The notes below the pieces were generated by a model. The model was not told the DNA's origin, did not search any database, and was given only the letters and a program-made list of their open reading frames with translations. From assembly GCA_030453285.1 (NCBI GenBank), contig JAKDKP010000149.1:1-6283 (forward strand): a stretch of DNA of 6,283 bases, in the 5' to 3' direction. This document shows, piece by piece, positions 1 to 6,175 of the stretch. The DNA comes from Propionibacteriales bacterium (GTDB taxonomy: Bacteria > Actinomycetota > Actinomycetes > Propionibacteriales > Propionibacteriaceae). Each line of letters begins with the position of its first letter. Position 1 is the stretch's first letter. Both the position numbers and the translations under genes were made by a program.

Positions 1-650
1 CCCAGCGCCTGCAGGGAGACGTGAACACCCGAGGCTTGGCGATCCCCGAGCGAGCCGGACGCCACCGCCCCCGTCCGATCAGCGGTGGACAGTCTGGCCA
101 GTTCGGCTTCGGCCAACCGAGCAGCCGCCCGCACCATGGCCACCGTCTGCGGGACCGCGATCGAGTCACCGCCGGTGATGTCCAGCACCCCCAGCAGGGC
201 GCCGGTTGACGGATCATGGATCGGGGAGGCGGCACAACTCCACCCCTGGACGGCGCTGCGGAAGTGCTCGGCGCCGATCACGTTCACCGCCTGGTCCAGG
301 GCGACAGCGGTGCCGGGAGCATTCGTCCCCACCAGCCGCTCGTCCCAGTTCGACCCCTCGACGAAACCGATCGTGGCGGCCCGACGCAACACGTCTGGTT
401 GTCCGCACAGCCACAGCAGTTGCGCCGAGGCGTCGGAGATCGCCATCACCGCGTCGCAGTCCCGAGCCGCCTGACCCAGCACGTCGTCGAGGATCGGGAA
501 CACCTGGGCCAGCGGATGCGCGCGGCGTCCGTCGCGCAGTTCGTCGTCGGTCAACGTGATGGGCGGCTCGTCCGCGTCGGCCCGTACGCCGGCCGCGGCG
601 GAGCGATGCCACGACTCGGCCACCTGGGCCCGCATCCCCGCCTCACCCAT
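1..650 (-). CDS. GAF-domain transcriptional regulator (AcoR-like), C-terminus cut by window edge
   Basis: An open frame runs from ATG 648-650 off the left edge with no stop in 216 codons, so only the N-terminal part is present. Residues 8-21 (AQVAESWHRSAAAGV) match the 'V..SW.RS...GV' opening of regulators that carry a GAF sensor, as in AcoR-type activators. A GAF domain covers about residues 55-185. Its recognisable pieces are GTNAPGTA (108-115) and WSCAASPIHDPSTGALLGVLDITG (137-160, read as blocks). The family's DNA-binding helix-turn-helix is C-terminal and would lie beyond the window. The ligand is unknown. ATG 650 was chosen because GGGAGG lies upstream (665-670), although the 14-base spacing is long; ATG 635 (residue 6) is the alternative. 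The gene starts 39 bases after the GntR stop, in the same direction and without a visible terminator, so the two are probably co-transcribed. Family call is confident; function is inferred. Confidence 0.85.
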   Translation of the reverse strand, partial: MGEAGMRAQVAESWHRSAAAGVRADADEPPITLTDDELRDGRRAHPLAQVFPILDDVLGQAARDCDAVMAISDASAQLLWLCGQPDVLRRAATIGFVEGSNWDERLVGTNAPGTAVALDQAVNVIGAEHFRSAVQGWSCAASPIHDPSTGALLGVLDITGGDSIAVPQTVAMVRAAARLAEAELARLSTADRTGAVASGSLGDRQASGVHVSLQAL

Positions 651-689
651 GCTGTCCAGTGAACCCTCCCGACGCGGCAAAGGCCAGCG

Positions 690-1400
690 TCAGTCGGTGT
701 TTGCGCTCTCCCGGGCCAGCACGCGCAATAGCGGTGCATAGTGCGCGTTCACCGCGGCACGGTAGGACGGCAGGTCTCCGGCCTGGGCGGCAGTCAACAT
801 GTCGCCGTGGGCGGCGGCGGTCTTGGCGATGTCGTCCGGAGTCGCCACCCCGAGCCGGGGCAGGACCTGAGTGTGCACCTCCCACAGCGCTTCGACGAGT
901 TGGGCCACCAGTCGGTTGGGCAACTTGGCCAGCAGGGCAGCGTGGAAGGCGCGATCCTGTTCGGCGAACGACTCGCCCCGCTCGCTGAGGTCGATCATCT
1001 CCGCCACCAGGCGGGCCATCTCGTCGTCAACGGTTCCGCGGATCGCCGCGACGACCTGCTCGGCGATACCTTGGTCGAGGGCGGTCCGCAGCTCGACCAC
1101 CTCGCGCAGGGCCACGTGATCGTCTCCGGGGGAGAGCATGCCGCGGAACGCCAGACCGTTCACCAGTGGGTCGAGGCTGAGGTGACCGACAAAGGTGCCG
1201 GTGCCGTGACGCACCTCGACGATGTCGAGCGCAGCCAGGGTGCGCATTGCCTCGCGGACACTCGACCGGCTGACGCCGAGTTGCTCACACAGCACGGTCT
1301 CGGTCGGCATCGGGTCACCGGGATGCAGGCCTTCCTGGAGCAGGTACTCCTTGATCGCGTCCTGTGCGCCGGCCGCAGCCGAGGATCGTCGTGTTGCCAT
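690..1400 (-). CDS. GntR-family transcriptional regulator, FadR/FCD subfamily
   Basis: This is a 236-residue DNA-binding regulator, a normal length for FCD-type GntR proteins. The N-terminal winged helix spans about residues 12-72, with the GntR signature PMPTETVLCEQLGVSRSSVREAMR (30-53, in parts) and the wing motif RHGTGTFVG (64-72). The C-terminal all-helical FCD ligand domain covers about 97-230. It has ELR (103-105), D149-x3-H153, H198 and H220, which is the Asp/His/His/His pattern that holds a metal ion in many FCD proteins. The metal usually helps bind a small carboxylate ligand. I chose ATG 1400 over ATG 1424 because GGGAGG sits at 1405-1410, four bases upstream; the longer form would add eight residues with a poor ribosome site. 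The gene is divergent from the transporter operon and flanks a perfect palindrome, so it is probably that operon's repressor and autoregulated. The effector is unknown. Confidence 0.93.
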   Translation of the reverse strand: MATRRSSAAAGAQDAIKEYLLQEGLHPGDPMPTETVLCEQLGVSRSSVREAMRTLAALDIVEVRHGTGTFVGHLSLDPLVNGLAFRGMLSPGDDHVALREVVELRTALDQGIAEQVVAAIRGTVDDEMARLVAEMIDLSERGESFAEQDRAFHAALLAKLPNRLVAQLVEALWEVHTQVLPRLGVATPDDIAKTAAAHGDMLTAAQAGDLPSYRAAVNAHYAPLLRVLARESANTD

Positions 1401-1429
1401 TTGACCTCCCTTGATGGTGGGCATACCTT
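1401..1429 (+). promoter_or_regulatory. Predicted promoter of the transporter operon
   Basis: TTGACC at 1401-1406 matches the -35 consensus TTGACA in five of six bases. After exactly 17 bases, TACCTT at 1424-1429 fits the loose actinobacterial -10 pattern TAnnnT. Transcription would begin near A1437, giving a leader of about 40 bases with the palindrome at 1447-1460 just downstream of the start. This is inferred from sequence only. The -35 element overlaps the end of the GntR leader on the other strand. Confidence 0.6.
1405..1410 (-). promoter_or_regulatory. Ribosome binding site that sets the GntR start at 1400
   Basis: On the minus strand GGGAGG lies four bases before ATG 1400. No comparable site precedes ATG 1424, which argues for the shorter 236-residue protein. 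Confidence 0.7.
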
Positions 1430-1430
1430 A
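1425..1430 (-). promoter_or_regulatory. Possible -10 element for the GntR gene
   Basis: Read on the minus strand, 1430 to 1425 is TAAGGT, which fits TAnnnT and overlaps the plus-strand -10 almost base for base. Transcription would start near 1418, leaving a short leader that contains the ribosome site and ATG 1400 but not ATG 1424. No good -35 is present at 16-18 bases (the best is GTCTGA at 1448-1453, inside the palindrome), so this is tentative. Confidence 0.3.
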
Positions 1431-1446
1431 GCCCCCAACATCCGAC

Positions 1447-1460
1447 ATCAGACGTCTGAT
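1447..1460. promoter_or_regulatory. Perfect 14-bp palindrome, candidate GntR operator
   Basis: ATCAGACGTCTGAT is identical to its reverse complement. It lies between the divergent regulator and transporter genes, about 10 bases past the predicted transporter start of transcription and six bases before the ribosome site of the binding-protein gene. A dimeric repressor bound here would block transcription to the right and could also touch the region upstream of the GntR gene. It does not fit the TnGTnnnACnA pattern of many FadR-type operators, so the assignment to this regulator rests on position and symmetry. Confidence 0.65.
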
Positions 1461-1476
1461 CTTATGAGGGAGTTCG

Positions 1477-3105
1477 ATGGAGAACACAACGGGACCGGCC
1501 GCGGCCACGAGCAGGCGCGGCTTCCTGCGGCTGGCCGGAGTGATCGGCGCGGCTGCCACCGTGGCCGGCACCGTCGCCGCCTGCGGGGGAGAGAACCCCA
1601 ACAAGCGCACCGCCGGACAGACCGGCCAGACCGGGGGCGCCAAACAGGACGGCACCATCGTCGCCGGGATCTCGTACGAACTGGGTACCAACGGATACGA
1701 CCCGATGAGCACCAGCGCCGCCCTCACCGTGGCCGCCAACTGGCACACCCTGGAGGGGCTCACCGAGATCCTGCCCGCCGCCGACCGGCAGGTCTACGCC
1801 GCCCTGGGGGCCGACCTGCCGACCAAGATCGACGAGACCACCTATGAGGTCAGTCTCCGCGAGGGTGCCGTGTTCCACGACGGCAGCCCGGTCACCACCG
1901 ATGATGTCGTGTTCAGCTTCGAGCGCGTGCTCGATCCGAAGAATGCTTCGCTGTACGCCTCGTTCGTTCCGTTCATCGACAGCGTGACGGCCAAGGACGA
2001 CAAGACTGTCAGCATAAGGCTGAAGTATGCGTTCTCCTTGATCAACGAGCGACTCGCCGTGGTCAAGATCGTCCCGAAGGCGGCCGTCGAGGCCGATCCG
2101 AAGGCGTTCGACGCCAACCCGGTCGGCACCGGCCCGTACAAGATGACCGACAACGGTGCGGCCACCAAGTCGATCAAGTTCGAACGGTTCGCCGACTACA
2201 AGGGTCCGTATCCGGCCAAGGCTGCCGCCATGGAGTGGAAGATCCTCCCCGACGACTCCACCCGCACCAACGGTCTGCAGTCGCGGACGGTGCAGGCGAT
2301 CGACTCGGTGCCGTACCTGTCGATCAAGACGATCGAATCCACGGCCAAGGTCGAGTCGGTGCAGGGATTCGGCCTGTTGTTCGCCATGTTCAACAACGGA
2401 TCGGCCCCCTTCGACAACGTCAAGAACCGGCAGGCGGTGATGTACGCCCTCGACATGGACAAGATCATCCAGACCGCGCTGCTCGGCAACGCCACGGCCG
2501 CCACCTGCTTCGTCCCGGAGGACCACCCGGCCTACAAGAAGGCCTCGACCGTCTACGCCTTCGACGCGGCCAAGGCAAAGTCGTTGCTCGGCGAGACCGG
2601 GCTGACCAAGATCAGGATGCTGTGCACCGATCACAGTTGGGTGAAGCAGGCGACGCCGATCATGAAGGAGAGCCTGGAGGCCGTTGGCCTGCAGGTCGAG
2701 TTCGCCGAGAAGAAGTCCGCCGACGTCTACACCACCATTGACGGGCAGGGCGGCTCGTACGACCTCGTGATCGCACCAGGCGACCCGTCGGTGTTCGGCA
2801 ACGACGCCGACCTGCTGCTGCGCTGGTGGTACGCCAACGACGTGTGGACCGACACGCGGATGCACTGGAAGAGCACCAACGCGTACGCGACGGTGCAGGA
2901 CCTGCTGGCCAAGGCCGTCGAGGCGACCGGTGACGAGCAGAAGACTGTCTGGGGGCAGATCTTCGATGCGATCTCCGACGATGTCCCGCTGTATCCGTTG
3001 TTCCACCGCAAGGCGCCGACGGCCTGGGACTCGACCAGTCTGGTCGACTTCGCGCCGATCTCCCTGACTGGACTGTCCTTCCTGGGCGCCGCATCCACCA
3101 AGTGA
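1477..3105 (+). CDS. Peptide-type ABC transporter substrate-binding lipoprotein (SBP family 5), Tat signal
   Basis: This 542-residue extracytoplasmic receptor captures the substrate and delivers it to the permease pair encoded downstream. Residues 12-18 (SRRGFLR) are a textbook twin-arginine motif, followed by a hydrophobic stretch and the lipobox VAAC with the lipid-bearing cysteine at C36. A Gly/Gln/Lys-rich spacer follows to about residue 58. Family 5 (DppA/OppA-like) marks are FHDGSPVTTDDVVFSFERVLDP (133-154, in parts), NPVGTGPYKM (214-223) and the PF-x-NVKNRQAVMYALD block (311-326). Length is typical. Two cysteines, C344 and C383, in the mature protein could pair. GAGGGAG at 1466-1472 supports ATG 1477. 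It is the first gene of the operon and is probably controlled by the GntR protein through the palindrome just upstream. Peptides are the commonest substrates of the family, but sugars, opines, nickel and others are also carried, so the substrate stays open. Confidence 0.93.
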   Translation: MENTTGPAAATSRRGFLRLAGVIGAAATVAGTVAACGGENPNKRTAGQTGQTGGAKQDGTIVAGISYELGTNGYDPMSTSAALTVAANWHTLEGLTEILPAADRQVYAALGADLPTKIDETTYEVSLREGAVFHDGSPVTTDDVVFSFERVLDPKNASLYASFVPFIDSVTAKDDKTVSIRLKYAFSLINERLAVVKIVPKAAVEADPKAFDANPVGTGPYKMTDNGAATKSIKFERFADYKGPYPAKAAAMEWKILPDDSTRTNGLQSRTVQAIDSVPYLSIKTIESTAKVESVQGFGLLFAMFNNGSAPFDNVKNRQAVMYALDMDKIIQTALLGNATAATCFVPEDHPAYKKASTVYAFDAAKAKSLLGETGLTKIRMLCTDHSWVKQATPIMKESLEAVGLQVEFAEKKSADVYTTIDGQGGSYDLVIAPGDPSVFGNDADLLLRWWYANDVWTDTRMHWKSTNAYATVQDLLAKAVEATGDEQKTVWGQIFDAISDDVPLYPLFHRKAPTAWDSTSLVDFAPISLTGLSFLGAASTK

Positions 3106-3145
3106 TCATCGTCGGAGCCGGGCGCCCCCGTTGCCGACGTGATCA
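3103..3145 (+). other. Stem-loop at the end of the binding-protein gene
   Basis: TGATCA (3103-3108), a bulged T, then CGTCGG (3110-3115) pair with CCGACG (3134-3139) and TGATCA (3140-3145), giving a 12-bp stem with a single bulge. The 18-base loop can fold a small inner hairpin, CGGG (3119-3122) with CCCG (3127-3130). The left arm includes the TGA stop codon. No T-run follows, so it is not a standard intrinsic terminator. Such structures after a binding-protein gene commonly protect the upstream mRNA or partly stop transcription, so the receptor is made in excess of the membrane parts. That role is inferred here. The rest of the gap (3146-3230) shows nothing convincing. Confidence 0.6.
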
Positions 3146-3230
3146 TCAACCCCGGTCACCGACCGAGCAGCCGCAGCCCTCGACGGGTGAGCGAAGCCGC
3201 CTGACCGAAGACGCTTGACCTGAGTCGTAC

Positions 3231-3237
3231 GAGGAGG
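3231..3237 (+). promoter_or_regulatory. Ribosome binding site that sets the TTG start at 3247
   Basis: GAGGAGG lies nine bases before TTG 3247 and decides for this non-ATG start. The next in-frame candidate, GTG 3259, would be 21 bases away and would remove the first four residues before the first membrane segment. Confidence 0.7.
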
Positions 3238-3246
3238 GGACGAAGC

Positions 3247-4212
3247 TTGTCCACACTGGTGAACCTGATCATCAGACGCCTGCTGGCGTTGCCGATCATG
3301 GTGCTCGGAGTGACCTTCCTGGTGTTCTTCGTGATGTCCTTTTCGCCGGTCGACCCGGCCCGGCTGGCGTTGGGTGAATCGGCCTCCCTCGAAGCCCTGG
3401 ACGCCTACCGGGCCGAGCACTTTCTCAACGATCCGTTGGTCGTGCGCTACGTCCGCTTCCTCGGGGGGTTGATCACCGGCGATCTCGGCACTTCCAGCGG
3501 CAACGTGCCGGTCACCGACCTGGTCGCCAAAGCCTTCCCGATCACCCTGCAGCTCACCTTGCTGGGTCTCATTCTGGCCGTGGTGATCGCCCTGGTGCTC
3601 GGTGTAGTGGCCGCCCTCTTCCGCGACCGGTGGCCGGACCAGGTGATTCGTGTGGTCTCCATCGCCTCCCTGGCGACACCCTCGTTCTGGTTGGCGATCC
3701 TGCTGATCCAGTGGCTGGGTGACATTCCCGGCGGTGCGGGCGTGTTCCCTGCTCTGGTGGCGGTGTGGGTGCCGTTCACCGACGGCCCGGGGATCTATTT
3801 CAACAACGTGTTCCTGCCCGCGCTGGCCCTGGCCGTGCCGGTGTCGGGTTCGCTGACCCGCGTTGTTCGTACGTCCATGGTCGAGGAGCTCGATCGGGAC
3901 TACGTCCGGACCGCCATCGGTGCCGGCATCCCCCGACGGGTGGTGATCGCGCGCAATGTGCTGCGCAACGCCTTGATCACCCCGATCACCGTGCTCGGGT
4001 TGCGGGTGTCGTACCTGATGGGGGGTGCGGTCGTGATCGAGTTCATCTTAATCATCCAGGCCATGGGTCAACTGATCCTCGACGGCGTGACCCGCAACGA
4101 CGTGAATCTCGTCCAAGGCGTCACCCTCACGGTGGCGATCGCCTTCATCGTGGTCAACATCGCCGTCGACATGCTGTACGTCCTCGTCAACCCCCGGATC
4201 AGGAGCGTGTGA
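3247..4212 (+). CDS. Peptide-type ABC transporter permease, DppB/OppB family
   Basis: This 321-residue inner-membrane protein is one of the two transmembrane subunits of the importer. The first membrane segment is about residues 11-31. After an extracytoplasmic part with GDLGTS (78-83), the BPD_transp_1 core holds segments at about 98-124, 133-156, 188-206, 243-270 and 292-313. The EAA-type coupling loop that contacts the ATPase is DYVRTAIGAGIPRRVVIARN (218-237). The end, LVNPRIRSV, matches the family's usual D/N-PR-x-R tail. It starts with TTG, supported by GAGGAGG at 3231-3237. A 141-base gap separates it from the binding-protein gene, and its stop is one base before the ATG of the next gene. 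Two oddities: the usual FxxPGxG loop reads LIIQAMG (268-274), and Leu268 is encoded by TTA (4048-4050), a rare codon in GC-rich actinobacteria. Family assignment is firm; substrate is unknown. Confidence 0.92.
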   Translation: MSTLVNLIIRRLLALPIMVLGVTFLVFFVMSFSPVDPARLALGESASLEALDAYRAEHFLNDPLVVRYVRFLGGLITGDLGTSSGNVPVTDLVAKAFPITLQLTLLGLILAVVIALVLGVVAALFRDRWPDQVIRVVSIASLATPSFWLAILLIQWLGDIPGGAGVFPALVAVWVPFTDGPGIYFNNVFLPALALAVPVSGSLTRVVRTSMVEELDRDYVRTAIGAGIPRRVVIARNVLRNALITPITVLGLRVSYLMGGAVVIEFILIIQAMGQLILDGVTRNDVNLVQGVTLTVAIAFIVVNIAVDMLYVLVNPRIRSV

Positions 4213-4213
4213 G

Positions 4214-6175
4214 ATGCGACGCACCCTCACCGAGAAGCTCAGCGAGCCCGGTCTGCGGCTGGCCGCGCTCCCGATCGGATCCAAGATCAGCCTGTTCGTC
4301 TTCTTGCTGGTCGTGCTGATGGCGATCTGTGCGCCGCTGTTCGGTGACCCGCTCGCCAGTGGTGTTCCAGTCCAACCCCCGTCCGGCCAGGACTGGTTCG
4401 GCACCGACTCGATCGGTCGCGACATCTTCGCCCGGGTGGCCGCCGGCGCCCGCTCCTCGTTGCTGATCGGTGTCTGTGCGACCGCGATCGCGCTGGCTGC
4501 CGCTGCCGTGCTCGGCTCGGTCACCGCCACCGCGCCACGATGGATCTCCGAGGTGGTGATGCGCATCCTCGACATCGTGATGTCCTTCCCCGGCATCGCT
4601 CTGGCGGCGGTCTTCGTGGCGGTCTTCGGCAGCTCCTTGCCGGTGCTGATCGGCACCATCGCCTTCCTCTACACCCCGCAGCTGACCCGCGTCGTCCGTG
4701 CCAACGTGCTGGCCCAGTTCGGTGAGGACTACGTTGCCGCGACCAAGGTGATGGGAGCGCGCATCTGGTGGATCCTGGCCAAGCATGTCGCCCGCAACTG
4801 CATTGCGCCGATCCTGGTCTTCGCCACCGTGCTGGTCGCCGATGCGATCGTCTTCGAGGCATCGCTGTCCTTCATCAACGCCGGTGTCCGCCCGCCCGAG
4901 CCGTCGTGGGGCAACATCCTCGCCGACGGCAAGGGCCTGCTGCTGTCCGGCTACTGGTGGCCGACCTTCTTTCCAGGGTTGTTGATCCTGCTCACTGTGC
5001 TCAGTCTGAACGTGCTGTCCGAAGGCATGACCGATGCCATGGTCAGCCCGAAGGCACGGCGTCACGTCGAGGTCGACGACAAGATCGACCAGACCACCGC
5101 CGCCGTCACAGCTGTTGATCACCTCCAGGAGGCCCCGATCGCGGGAACGATCGTGCCCCTGGCCGACCGGTTGGCCGAGCTGCGTGCCGTCGAACTGCGG
5201 CGTACCGACCGGCTCGTCCTGCCCGCTCCGGACACAGCGCCGATCCTTGAGGTGAAGGATCTGACGATCGCGTTTCCCGACGCGCACGGTGACGTCGACA
5301 TCGTCGATCAGGTGTCCTTCTCCGTACGGCCTGGCGAGACGATGGGGCTGGTCGGGGAGTCCGGTTGCGGCAAGTCGATCACCTCGATGGCGGTGATGGG
5401 GCTGTTGCCGTCGACCGCGCGGTTGAGCGGTCAGATCCTCTTCGAGGGCAAGGATCTGCTGGCGATGACCCCGGCGCAGCACAACGCCCTACGGGGACAC
5501 GAGCTCGCGATGATCTATCAGGATGCGCTCTCCTCGCTGAACCCGTCGATGTTGATCAAGTCCCAACTGGCCCAGCTCACCCGGCGCGGTGGGCAGCGGA
5601 GCGCCACCGAGCTGTTGGAGCTTGTCGGTCTGGATCCGGCTCGTACGTTGAAGAGCTACCCACACGAGTTGTCCGGTGGTCAGCGACAGCGCGTCCTGAT
5701 CGCGATGGCGCTGACCCGCAACCCCAAGTTGATCATTGCCGACGAACCCACCACCGCGCTCGACGTCACCGTTCAACGGCAAGTCGTGGACCTGCTCAAC
5801 GATCTGCGCGAGAAGCTCGGTTTTGCGATGGTGTTCGTCAGCCATGACCTGGCCCTGGTGGCGCAACTGGCGCACCGGATCACCGTGATGTACGCCGGGC
5901 AGGTGGTCGAGTCCGGGACGACCACCGAACTACTCACCGATCCGCGGCATGAATACACCCGCGGTCTGCTGGGTGCGGTGCTGTCGATCGAGAGTGGTGC
6001 GGCGCGGTTGCACCAGGTGCCCGGCGTCGTGCCCTCGCCGCGTGACTTCGTTGCCGGTGATCGATTCTCTCCTCGTTCTTCGCACCCCGAGATCGGCCGC
6101 GAGGCCCGGGCCGAGCTGCGGCGGATCGACGACACCACCCACTGGTACGCCGCCCACCCGGAGGTCGCACGATGA
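4214..6175 (+). CDS. Fused ABC permease (DppC/OppC type) and ATPase (DppD/OppD type)
   Basis: This 653-residue protein joins two subunits usually made separately. Residues 1-280 form the permease: an OppC_N segment (24-46), the signature FGTDSIGRD (62-70), further membrane segments, and an EAA coupling loop (171-190). A charged linker of about 60 residues (281-342) follows. The ATPase begins near 344 and is complete: Walker A GESGCGKS (381-388), Q-loop Q436, signature LSGGQ (486-490), Walker B LIIADE (506-511), D-loop ALD (515-517) and switch H544. The oligo_HPY-type tail runs from about 578 to the end, but its four usual cysteine positions hold Asp616, Ser622, about Arg629 and Ala647. AGGAG at 4201-4205 serves ATG 4214, one base after the preceding stop. 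No stop or frameshift interrupts the junction, so the fusion looks genuine; similar fusions are known in actinobacteria. The ATPase half should pair with the subunit encoded next. Confidence 0.93.
   Translation: MRRTLTEKLSEPGLRLAALPIGSKISLFVFLLVVLMAICAPLFGDPLASGVPVQPPSGQDWFGTDSIGRDIFARVAAGARSSLLIGVCATAIALAAAAVLGSVTATAPRWISEVVMRILDIVMSFPGIALAAVFVAVFGSSLPVLIGTIAFLYTPQLTRVVRANVLAQFGEDYVAATKVMGARIWWILAKHVARNCIAPILVFATVLVADAIVFEASLSFINAGVRPPEPSWGNILADGKGLLLSGYWWPTFFPGLLILLTVLSLNVLSEGMTDAMVSPKARRHVEVDDKIDQTTAAVTAVDHLQEAPIAGTIVPLADRLAELRAVELRRTDRLVLPAPDTAPILEVKDLTIAFPDAHGDVDIVDQVSFSVRPGETMGLVGESGCGKSITSMAVMGLLPSTARLSGQILFEGKDLLAMTPAQHNALRGHELAMIYQDALSSLNPSMLIKSQLAQLTRRGGQRSATELLELVGLDPARTLKSYPHELSGGQRQRVLIAMALTRNPKLIIADEPTTALDVTVQRQVVDLLNDLREKLGFAMVFVSHDLALVAQLAHRITVMYAGQVVESGTTTELLTDPRHEYTRGLLGAVLSIESGAARLHQVPGVVPSPRDFVAGDRFSPRSSHPEIGREARAELRRIDDTTHWYAAHPEVAR

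Noticed and set aside
216..662. Plus-strand open frames across 21-662, and a minus-strand frame at 214-612
   Set aside because: The true frame here is the minus-strand GAF regulator, which gives clear GAF motifs; these others are its shadows.
741..1847. A 368-codon plus-strand open frame opposite the GntR gene and into the binding-protein gene
   Set aside because: It overlaps two well-supported genes in other frames and has His/Arg/Gly-rich shadow composition. ATG 1464 within it sits in the ribosome site of the binding-protein gene and is out of frame with that gene.
2014..2019. Tandem rare codons ATA-AGG in the binding-protein gene
   Set aside because: A single pair of rare codons within otherwise normal codon use is not evidence of transfer or of translational control.
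1462..3006. A 514-codon open frame on the minus strand opposite the binding-protein gene
   Set aside because: It is antisense to a gene with a complete family signature, Tat motif and ribosome site. Its translation is rich in Arg, Gly, Val and His, as expected from the complement of GC-rich codons, and matches no family I know.
3214..3246. TTGACC just before the permease gene as an internal promoter
   Set aside because: No TAnnnT element follows at 16-18 bases; that spacing falls in the ribosome site.
4199..5482. A 427-codon open frame on the minus strand opposite the permease-ATPase fusion
   Set aside because: It is a shadow of the fusion gene, with low-complexity Asp/Gly/Arg/Gln/His composition and no recognisable motif.
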